This document shows, one piece after another, positions 43,390 to 50,557 of a DNA stretch of 52,375 nt. The notes beneath the pieces are model-generated. The model saw nothing but the letters and a program-made list of their open reading frames with translations, was not told the origin of the DNA and did not search any database. Source of the stretch: an uncultured Spirochaetaceae bacterium. GTDB lineage: Bacteria > Spirochaetota > Spirochaetia > Treponematales > Treponemataceae. The stretch covers positions 1 through 52,375 of the forward strand of contig CACZQF010000048.1 of the NCBI GenBank assembly GCA_902783245.1. The letters are read 5' to 3'. Position numbers and translations under genes: made by a program. Numbering within the stretch: position 1 is the stretch's first letter; each line of letters begins with the position of its first letter.

Positions 43390-44337
43390 ATGAAACATGT
43401 AAATCATGCCGTTATTTTCCTCAGCCTGATTCTTTCCGGAGCGCTTCCTGTTCACGGGCAGACAGCTCAGCCGCCCGTATCAAATATTCATGCGCAGCCG
43501 GTCAGGGCCGTATCGGGAACCACGGCTACGTCCGTACAAGCAGGTACAGGATCCCAGATACGGATCAGATGGAAGCTGGCAGGAACACGTTCCCAGAGCA
43601 GCGTCATGTTTCTGCAGATATACCGTGATAAAAAGCCCATTACATCAGAAAGCAACCTGCAGACGGCCGTACTGCTGGCAACAATAGCTCCTACGGCAAC
43701 TGAATATGCAGATACTGTGGAGTCCGGTACGGATTATTATTATGCAGTGCTTGCGCTCACCAAAGGTAACAATGACCGTACAGTGCTTCCTGCCATAAAC
43801 GCCACGGTTACACCTGCACGCATTGCCGCAGGCCCGGCACCTGAAACACTCGAAATTCAAAAAGCCCCCGAAGAAACGCTGTATCCGGCCGGCTCACTGC
43901 GGGAGATACCGCTTCCGGCACTTGAACTGCTTTCAGAGCAGCGCATACAGCCGGTAGCCATGAGCGACAAAGCGTATGCCGCCTCCCAAAAATACGGCAT
44001 GCCGGTTCCTAAGCCGGAAAAGCTTGCGCCATACGCATTTGAGGAAGATCTTATCTCACCGCAGGGCGGCGATGAATACATTCTCTTTGATATTCTGCAT
44101 ACAACTTTTGCACGCAAGAACTATACAACAGCAATCGACAAACTGCGGGATTTTCTTGCATTGAACCGGAGTGAAGAGATAACGGACCGCGCCTACTTCT
44201 ACTTAGGCGAATGCCTGTACTTTACTGCGGATTATGAGCAGGCGATTAAAATGTTTCTGCTTGTACAGGACTCCTATCCGCAGCTGACCAGCCGCTGGAT
44301 AGATTCGTCCCTGGATTTAATAAATATTCCTGATTAG
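43390..44337 (+). CDS. Secreted protein with FnIII-like and TPR-like regions, unknown function
   Basis: 315 residues with a signal peptide (HAVIFLSLILSGALPVHG|QT). Residues about 50-145 look like a fibronectin-III-type sandwich (IRIRWKLAGTRSQSSVMFLQIYRD, shown in part as IRIRWKLAG and VMFLQIYRD, then DYYYAVLALTKG). Residues about 240-310 hold one or two TPR-like helix pairs (NYTTAIDKLRDFLAL, RAYFYLGECLYFTADYEQAI). The family is not recognised; periplasmic protein-protein contact is a fair guess. It is divergent from the Cas2-like gene, and its last 21 bases overlap the end of the convergent TPR gene. Confidence 0.75.
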   Translation: MKHVNHAVIFLSLILSGALPVHGQTAQPPVSNIHAQPVRAVSGTTATSVQAGTGSQIRIRWKLAGTRSQSSVMFLQIYRDKKPITSESNLQTAVLLATIAPTATEYADTVESGTDYYYAVLALTKGNNDRTVLPAINATVTPARIAAGPAPETLEIQKAPEETLYPAGSLREIPLPALELLSEQRIQPVAMSDKAYAASQKYGMPVPKPEKLAPYAFEEDLISPQGGDEYILFDILHTTFARKNYTTAIDKLRDFLALNRSEEITDRAYFYLGECLYFTADYEQAIKMFLLVQDSYPQLTSRWIDSSLDLINIPD

Positions 44338-46470
44338 CTCAACAAGCGCCGGAATCCGCTTCAGTCCGAGCGACTCAACGGAAAGATCAGCGGGATCTGC
44401 GGCAGCTGCTACAGCCTTACCTTCAGCATCGGCGGCAGGCGAAGTCTGCTCTGCGGTCCCCTGCTCCTCGCCGGATGCGCGTGTTCCCGCAGGCACTGAC
44501 ACCACCACCACTTCGTCAGCTACATTCAGGCGGTCAAAGAAGCCCTTGCGGCTGAAAGTTCCTTCAGAAATCTCCTCATCGGCGGTATCAACCGTAAAGC
44601 TGCCCAGCACATTCTTCTGGTCATACATGACGCCGGGACCGCTGTCAACGGTACGGATGGAGCCCTTTCGCACCACGTCAAACACGGTTCCTTTCACCAC
44701 TCCGTCAGCACGCCCAAGATCTATAAGCAGGGTATTCTCGCCGTTTCTGGCAAGCACTTCTCCGCGTATCGGCAGCACCTCCAGCACGCACTGGCGCAGA
44801 CGGCGAAGCGCATTGGCATATTTATCATTACCTGTTCTGAATACAGAAAAGGTTGCGGTCTTGGTACCCGTACGAGCTGAATACATGTCGGCGTCGATCG
44901 CAACTTCACGTCCGGTCTCAGTCATAGAAAAAATAATAAAGTAATCACGTCCCTGCGCTCTGGCATCACGGAAAGCCTCGCCATAACCGGACACAGGCAC
45001 GGCCTTTGCCTCAACGCTCGTGGACGCCACGCCGGAGAACATCTCCGCAATCATGCCTGCCGTTATCCATTCAGAATCAGAATGCAGCAGCTGCACAGGA
45101 GAAGTGACATAATAAATTCCAAGCTTCCATCTGATTTTATCGAGATACAGCGGCTTTACCTTCCACTTCTTGGCAAGCGTGTCGGACAAAAGAGAGGAAT
45201 ATGCTTCTATGGTATCAGACAGCTTGACGGAGCTTGAATCAGCCGTTGTATTTGCCGCTGCGGTTTCCGCCGTATTCTGCTGGATAAATTTCAGCTGTTC
45301 CAAATACAGCTCATTAAGCCCGTCATTTCTGAGCATCTGCGCGTATTCAGTTCGTACTGCCACGTTCAGAGGATCAATTTTCAGCGCACGCTGGTATTCA
45401 TACATCACCTGTGATTTCAGGAACTGCTTGCGGTATTCGGCAGCCTTTCTACCATGATACGCAGCCCAAGAGCTGCGCCGTTCATCCTCAAGCGCAAGCA
45501 TATCGCCGCCGAGCAGCTCCATAGCGCTGCGCATCACTTCATCAGTGGGCGCAATACCGATACCGCGTGACCACGTGGCAACCGCTGCGGCCGCATCACC
45601 TTTTCGATACTGTGACAGACCTTTCGTGTACCATGCGGTAGCATTATTCCGGTCCCTGCCGATGATGTAATCACAGATATCTATGACATCCTCATACTGC
45701 TCAAGCGCATACAGAATTGAAGCAAGCAGCGAATATGCCTTCGCATAATCAGGATTCATCTGCATAGCGGCACGAGCATGATACTCAGCATCCTTGAGCT
45801 CGCCGCGGCGTGCCGCAAGGTATGCCGCAAGATAATGCACACCGGCATCGCCAGAATGATATTGCAGCGCCTGATCAATATACACCGCTGCTGTATCATG
45901 CTTGCCAAGCTCCGCGGACACTAAAGCAAGGCTCAAGAGTGCCTTACGATTGGTTCCCTGCCGTCGCAGAGCATCCTTATAAATCTGCTCGGCGCTGGAA
46001 AGCCTGCCGTCGAACAGATCAAGCTCGGCAAGTCCAAATCTGGCGTCCACATCGTTCGGGAAACGATCAAGCACATCTTGAAATACGGTTCTTGCCTGAT
46101 CAAGCCTGCCGAGCGAAATATAGGCCATACCCCGCAAGTTCTGCACAGAGGTATCGTTCCGCGCGTATTTTTCGGCATTCTCCGCATACGTGACGGCAAG
46201 CTCATAATCCTCAAGCTCATAGGCGCACTGCGCCAGATGAAACCATGCATCGCCGTACGACGGATTTACATCCAGCGCTTCCTGAAACAGCTCAGACGCG
46301 CCGTACCAATCCTCGGAACGTTGCTTTTCCACCCCCTGCTGATAGAGCGATGCTGCGGACACCTTTTTCTGCTGCTGGCAAAATCCGCCGGGAACGGCCA
46401 GCAGCAGCGCACAGGCCATGAGCACTACACTTTTATACAATGACCCTGACGGTCCGCCTGTTTTAGTCAT
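44317..46470 (-). CDS. Secreted TPR-repeat protein
   Basis: 717 residues. A hydrophobic N-terminal segment (SVVLMACALLLAVPGGFC) is a signal peptide; the Cys does not fit a normal lipobox because Phe precedes it. TPR repeats run from about residue 40 to 380 (for example GDAWFHLAQCAYELEDYELAV, shown in part as AWFHLAQCAYELEDYELAV; then VQNLRGMAYISLGRLDQART). A C-terminal beta-rich domain of about 270 residues (NTLLIDLGRADGVVKGTVFDVV) ends the protein. It probably scaffolds an envelope complex. The start follows GGAGAG and overlaps the CorC-like stop by 8 bases; the 3' end overlaps a convergent gene by 21 bases. Confidence 0.82.
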   Translation of the reverse strand: MTKTGGPSGSLYKSVVLMACALLLAVPGGFCQQQKKVSAASLYQQGVEKQRSEDWYGASELFQEALDVNPSYGDAWFHLAQCAYELEDYELAVTYAENAEKYARNDTSVQNLRGMAYISLGRLDQARTVFQDVLDRFPNDVDARFGLAELDLFDGRLSSAEQIYKDALRRQGTNRKALLSLALVSAELGKHDTAAVYIDQALQYHSGDAGVHYLAAYLAARRGELKDAEYHARAAMQMNPDYAKAYSLLASILYALEQYEDVIDICDYIIGRDRNNATAWYTKGLSQYRKGDAAAAVATWSRGIGIAPTDEVMRSAMELLGGDMLALEDERRSSWAAYHGRKAAEYRKQFLKSQVMYEYQRALKIDPLNVAVRTEYAQMLRNDGLNELYLEQLKFIQQNTAETAAANTTADSSSVKLSDTIEAYSSLLSDTLAKKWKVKPLYLDKIRWKLGIYYVTSPVQLLHSDSEWITAGMIAEMFSGVASTSVEAKAVPVSGYGEAFRDARAQGRDYFIIFSMTETGREVAIDADMYSARTGTKTATFSVFRTGNDKYANALRRLRQCVLEVLPIRGEVLARNGENTLLIDLGRADGVVKGTVFDVVRKGSIRTVDSGPGVMYDQKNVLGSFTVDTADEEISEGTFSRKGFFDRLNVADEVVVVSVPAGTRASGEEQGTAEQTSPAADAEGKAVAAAADPADLSVESLGLKRIPALVELIRNIY

Positions 46471-47266
46471 CAGCTTTATTCTCTCCAGTCCTTCTGATCA
46501 CTTTTATCAGATTGATACGGTGGCCTTCCATGTCCTGTACAATGAAGTCCCAGGACTGCCAGCTCACCTTTTCATATTTTACAGGAATCTTTCCGAATAA
46601 ATCAAATACAAATCCGCCCAGCGTATCAAAATCCTCCACAGGGAACTCAGAACCGACGGTCTCGTTCAGATCATCAATTCCTACGCGGGCATCACAGAGC
46701 CACATGCTTTCACCGAGCGGCAGTATATCCTCACGTTCATTATCAAATTCGTCCTGAATGTCGCCAACGATTTCCTCAATAATGTCTTCCATAGTAACGA
46801 TGCCGGAGATGCCGCCGTACTCATCAATGGCCATGGCGATATGCAGGTGACGACGCTTGAATTCCCGCAGCAGACTGTCAATACGCTTTGACTCAGGTAC
46901 AAAATACGGCTTACGGATTATTTTATCCAGATTGATTTCTTCATGGCGGGAAAACGCATGGATAAGATCCTTAACATACAGCACACCTACCACATTGTCG
47001 ATGGAATCGCTGTATACCGGAAAGCGGGAATGACCGCTCGCAGCGATTTTTGCAAGCAGCTCGTCTTTCTGAATATCGAGCGCAATAAAATCCACGTCGA
47101 TACGTGGAATCATAACTTCTTTTACCGAAGTCTGAGACAAATCCTCTATGCCACGGATCATGTCACGTTTTTCTTCGTTCAGGATCTCCGTCTGGCTTGC
47201 CGACGTTCCCGCGGCATCAGTTTTTTTACCAGTTTCTTTTTTATGTATAAAACTAAAAATACTCAT
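46463..47266 (-). CDS. CorC/HlyC-type CBS-domain protein
   Basis: 267 residues without transmembrane segments. Two CBS domains (about 35-160, TSVKEVMIPRIDVDFIALDI and KPYFVPESKRIDSLLREF) are followed by a CorC_HlyC domain (about 180-260, LCDARVGIDDLNETVGSEFP and DTLGGFVFDLFGKIP). This is the short, soluble CorC form, often called TlyC in spirochaetes and once viewed as a hemolysin; a role in Mg/Co homeostasis or envelope stress is more likely. A place next to ybeY and phoH is common in bacteria and supports the call. The ribosome-binding site is weak. Confidence 0.9.
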   Translation of the reverse strand: MSIFSFIHKKETGKKTDAAGTSASQTEILNEEKRDMIRGIEDLSQTSVKEVMIPRIDVDFIALDIQKDELLAKIAASGHSRFPVYSDSIDNVVGVLYVKDLIHAFSRHEEINLDKIIRKPYFVPESKRIDSLLREFKRRHLHIAMAIDEYGGISGIVTMEDIIEEIVGDIQDEFDNEREDILPLGESMWLCDARVGIDDLNETVGSEFPVEDFDTLGGFVFDLFGKIPVKYEKVSWQSWDFIVQDMEGHRINLIKVIRRTGENKADD

Positions 47267-47298
47267 AACAGCAACATCAACCTATTCATCAAAGCACC

Positions 47299-47346
47299 GT
47301 AAGAGCCTCGGGCCCGGGTCTGCGCCCCGAACCGCCGGGCTCTTAC
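47299..47346 (-). other. Large G+C-rich hairpin between ybeY and the CorC-like gene
   Basis: Outer perfect 9-bp inverted repeat GTAAGAGCC / GGCTCTTAC with an inner TCGGG / CCCGA pair. It lies 7 bases past the ybeY stop. No T tract follows, so it is not a standard terminator; a partial block or RNA processing site is possible. Confidence 0.5.
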
Positions 47347-47353
47347 AGATTCT

Positions 47354-47833
47354 TCACATTATATGCTCCTGAGCAAGCTCCACAAGCAGTTTTTCCTGTA
47401 TGACAAGCATCTCACACTCAGGTTCTTTCCCGGCCTCAATATGCTCATCACCATGATCAAGCCCGTTCAAATGCAGCAGACCATGCACCAGCAGCCGCTT
47501 GAGCTCCGCATCCTCGGTACCGCCGAAATACGCGGCATTCTTAGGCAGCGTCTCAAGGCTTATGACTATATCCCCGATATTAGTCCACTCATTACCGTCT
47601 TCGTCAGTATAGCTTGCGCCGTTTTCAAACGAAAGCACATCGGTAGGACTATCTATATTACGGTATGTATGGTTCAATTCTTGAATAAAACTGTCGTTAC
47701 AGAACAGTACGGACACTTCCTGTCCGTCATAGCGCAGCGCCGCCATACTTTTTTCTACAAACTGCTTGGCCCGGGAAAACCACGCAGGCTCTTCAAGTCC
47801 TTCCTGCATGGACAAAAGAACCGCGTTAGGCAT
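47354..47833 (-). CDS. ybeY: Endoribonuclease YbeY
   Basis: 159 residues from ATG 47833 (AGGAG upstream), overlapping the upstream HD gene by 8 bases. The metal-binding H-x3-H-x5-H motif is plain (HGLLHLNGLDHGDEH). NHTYRNIDSPTDVLSF and GDIVISLE are the other family blocks. YbeY processes rRNA and takes part in ribosome quality control. The longer frame to 47932 runs inside the HD gene and is rejected. Confidence 0.95.
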   Translation of the reverse strand: MPNAVLLSMQEGLEEPAWFSRAKQFVEKSMAALRYDGQEVSVLFCNDSFIQELNHTYRNIDSPTDVLSFENGASYTDEDGNEWTNIGDIVISLETLPKNAAYFGGTEDAELKRLLVHGLLHLNGLDHGDEHIEAGKEPECEMLVIQEKLLVELAQEHIM

Positions 47834-49544
47834 TCTGCTTCTCCTCTTTTTCCACGGCCTCATCTTCAGTATGCTCAGCTTCTTTCGGCTCTGCAGGCGG
47901 TTGATCAGGATCCTTCTGATCAGGATACTCAATTCTGCTGTGGTAATAGCCTGTCAGCAGCTGCAGGAATGATTCCCTGATCCTCGTAATATCTCCGAAC
48001 GTAAGCGAACAGTTATCCAGCTGATGGTTTTCAATCTTGGCGTTGATCAGCTGCTGGATAAACTTATCCAGCCGCGAATGCGTAGGATTCTCCAGCGTAC
48101 GGCAGGCTGCCTCCACCGTATCAGCAAGCATGACCACTGCAGACTCTCTGGTCGTAGGCGGCACGCCGGTGTAGGAAAAATCCTCGGGCGCAACGGACGG
48201 ATCCTTCTGCTTGGCTTCGTTGTAAAAATAGGCGATCAGACTGTTGCCATGATGCTCCGCGATGATATCCACGATCTGCTTAGGGAACCGCATCTGAATG
48301 GCCCTCTCCACACCTTTTTTAACATGGCTTCTGATCACCGAAACCGACAGCGACGGGTTAATGTCCTTGTGCTTGCTTTCGCCGCCCTGCTGGTTCTCAA
48401 CAAAATACTCGGCCTGATCCATCTTTCCTATGTCATGATAATATGCACCGACTCTGGCCACCAGAAAGTTCGCGCCGATATCGCGGCACGCATTTTCAGC
48501 AAGGGAGGCAACCATCATGGAATGGCTGTAAGTACCACTTGCAGTCAGCAGCATACGCCGCATAAGCGGGCTGTTCAGGTCGCTCAAGTCCATCAGACGG
48601 AACACTGAGGCCGTGTTAAGCAGCATCTCAAGCGGCGTCAGAAAACCGAGCGCAAGGATGCCGGAAATAAAGCCGTTGAACGCCATGCCGCCGCAGATAG
48701 TCACCATATCCGTGAATTCAGAGTTGAAGATCACTTTTAGCAGAAAAGCGAATACCACCTCAAGCACCGACAGCAGCAGAGAAACAAACACCATGTCTAT
48801 ACGGCGGCTGATATTGCGCACGATGGCAGCTGCCGAAACGGATGTTACGAACGTAAACAGCGCCGGCACCAACCGGTAACCGCACGCATTGAACACGCCG
48901 AACGCAAGCAGACAGGAAAAGAAAAAGGCCGACAGCTGGCCGAACAGAATGGCGATTAAAAACACACAGAATGCCGACGGAATGATCACCGGCAGCGTAA
49001 AATCATTTAAGAAAAAGGAAGTCATGCGGCCATAGGCAGTCACCGCATAGGTCACCAAAAAGAAAATCACCTCAATGAGGGCTTCCTTGAATTCCACGCG
49101 GTGCCCGAGCCGGGAACGCGAGAACAGCAGGCACCACAGCACGGACAGCATGAGCAGGAACAGCAGAGAATTGGCGAACGCACGGTAGTCCATATATACC
49201 GGCGATTCCGCAATCTTCTTCAGCTTGTTCAAGGCGTCCTGTGTGATGGGGAAGCCTTTCTTTATAATTTTTTCACCCTCTTCCACCGCAATCGGGCTGG
49301 ACAGGTCAGGCGCAAGCGATTTTTCAGCGATAATCGTACGGTCGGCGATCTGACCAACCTCAAAATCACTTACAGAAAAGCTTGCCACGGTCTCGCGCGT
49401 AGCAATATTAAAAAAGCAGAGGACCCCTGCAATGATGATACCTGAAAAAAACAGGATCAATTTTCCGTAGTTTTCACGGATCATCTGGGTAATTGAAGCC
49501 CACATTAAAACAAAATCTGTTTTACTCGTTGTTTTCTTGCTCAT
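47826..49544 (-). CDS. 7TM-HD phosphohydrolase, PgpH-like (probable c-di-AMP phosphodiesterase)
   Basis: 572 residues. An N-terminal transmembrane segment ([17 protein letters not shown]), a reduced 7TMR-HDED extracellular part (about 50-110), about six more membrane helices (115-310), then a cytoplasmic HD domain: His in [14 protein letters not shown] near 340, HD in [16 protein letters not shown] near 368, [13 protein letters not shown] and ADTVEAACR. PgpH proteins of this plan degrade cyclic di-AMP. The acidic tail (last 35 residues) is Glu/Lys-rich. Its start lies inside the end of phoH (23-base overlap) and its end overlaps ybeY. No c-di-AMP synthase is in the window. Confidence 0.9.
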   Translation of the reverse strand: MSKKTTSKTDFVLMWASITQMIRENYGKLILFFSGIIIAGVLCFFNIATRETVASFSVSDFEVGQIADRTIIAEKSLAPDLSSPIAVEEGEKIIKKGFPITQDALNKLKKIAESPVYMDYRAFANSLLFLLMLSVLWCLLFSRSRLGHRVEFKEALIEVIFFLVTYAVTAYGRMTSFFLNDFTLPVIIPSAFCVFLIAILFGQLSAFFFSCLLAFGVFNACGYRLVPALFTFVTSVSAAAIVRNISRRIDMVFVSLLLSVLEVVFAFLLKVIFNSEFTDMVTICGGMAFNGFISGILALGFLTPLEMLLNTASVFRLMDLSDLNSPLMRRMLLTASGTYSHSMMVASLAENACRDIGANFLVARVGAYYHDIGKMDQAEYFVENQQGGESKHKDINPSLSVSVIRSHVKKGVERAIQMRFPKQIVDIIAEHHGNSLIAYFYNEAKQKDPSVAPEDFSYTGVPPTTRESAVVMLADTVEAACRTLENPTHSRLDKFIQQLINAKIENHQLDNCSLTFGDITRIRESFLQLLTGYYHSRIEYPDQKDPDQPPAEPKEAEHTEDEAVEKEEKQNA

Positions 49545-50479
49545 GCTCGTATGCCTGTACTATTTTTTTTACTAACGGATTGCGTACAACATCCTCAGCG
49601 GCCATTGTAACCATCGCAATTTCAGGAATATCCTTTAAAAGGCGCATCGCATGCACCAGTCCCGACGGCACACGCCGGGGCAGGTCAATCTGCGTTACAT
49701 CGCCAGTCACAAACACTTTTGAATTTTCACCCATACGGGTCAGGAACATTTTCATCTGCTCACAGGTGGTGTTCTGAGCTTCATCAAGAATAACGATACT
49801 ATTATGCAGCGTCCGTCCGCGCATATATGCCAGCGGAGCGATCTCTATCACACCGGACTCGGACATTTTTTTTTACCGTCTCCTTGGGCACTACCATTTC
49901 CATGGCATCATACAACGGACGCAGATACGGATTGATTTTTTGCTCTAAATCTCCGGGCAGAAAGCCCAGACTTTCCCCTGCCTCTACTACGGGCCGGGTA
50001 AGAATAATAGTAGATTTCTTACGCGTAAGCACCTGCCGCAGCGCCTCGGCTACGGCAATGAACGTTTTACCGCTGCCGGCTGGGCCTGTACAGAACACCA
50101 TATCATAGTTTCTGAGCGCCTGCACATAACGGGCATGATTCTCCGTTTTGGGGTAAACCCGCCGTACGCCGCCGGGTACAGTTATGGCGCCGGACTCAAA
50201 GGGGGCGCGTCCCCCTTCCCTGCCGCTGTTCAGAACGGACACAATCATATCCTGACTGCCGTCAGCGCCGTCATGCAGCTCATCCATAATTCTGTCGATG
50301 ATAAAGCGGAACTGCTGCTGCAACGCGGGGTCGCCGGACTCCACTGACAGCTCGTTTCCCCTCGTAAAAATCGGAACTCCCAGATGCTTTTCAATGAGTT
50401 TTAAATTATTGTCATTGGTTCCGCACACACGCGTAAGTACATCAGTATCAGGAACCACTATTGTATACGAAGAATCCAC
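49522..50479 (-). pseudogene. phoH: PhoH-like ATPase gene, split by an A9 frameshift
   Basis: Two frames together form a PhoH protein. Part 1 (50479 to the junction) has Walker A VFCTGPAGSGKTFIAVAEAL, TRPVVEAGESLGFLPGDL and ends VVPKETVKK. Part 2 (in the other frame, ending at 49522) continues [31 protein letters not shown] Walker B ([12 protein letters not shown]) and [11 protein letters not shown]. They join at a run of nine A (49866-49874); eight A would restore an intact protein of about 318 residues, the usual size. PhoH-like ATPases are RNA-linked. It could be a sequencing error, a true mutation, or slippage during transcription. GTG start, no Shine-Dalgarno, with a promoter next to it. 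Confidence 0.85.
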
Positions 50480-50486
50480 TCTACAA

Positions 50487-50515
50487 ATTGTAAACAGCTA
50501 ATGCACTTTGGTCAA
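50487..50515 (-). promoter_or_regulatory. Promoter of phoH, possibly leaderless
   Basis: Minus-strand TTGACC (50510-50515), 17-base spacer, TACAAT (50487-50492), then 7 bases to the GTG at 50479. Both boxes match five of six consensus bases. Transcription would start about one base before the start codon. An in-frame TAG upstream excludes a longer protein from an ATG. Confidence 0.65.
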
Positions 50516-50545
50516 GTTACCGCTTTAGAAAAACGACTTTGACCA
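50509..50545. promoter_or_regulatory. Inverted repeat over the phoH -35 box
   Basis: TGGTCAA (50509-50515) and TTGACCA (50539-50545), perfect 7-base arms with centres 30 bases apart, close to three helical turns. One arm coincides with the -35 box. It could be an operator or a chance repeat. Confidence 0.3.
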
Positions 50546-50557
50546 GAGCATCGTTAC

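Noticed and set aside
42840..43390. CRISPR array or cas1 next to the Cas2-like gene
   Set aside because: No regularly spaced direct repeats and no Cas1-like coding sequence were found around the gene.
46400..46430. Lipobox in the TPR protein (PGGFC)
   Set aside because: Phe directly before Cys does not fit lipoprotein signal peptidase sites, even the relaxed spirochaetal pattern.
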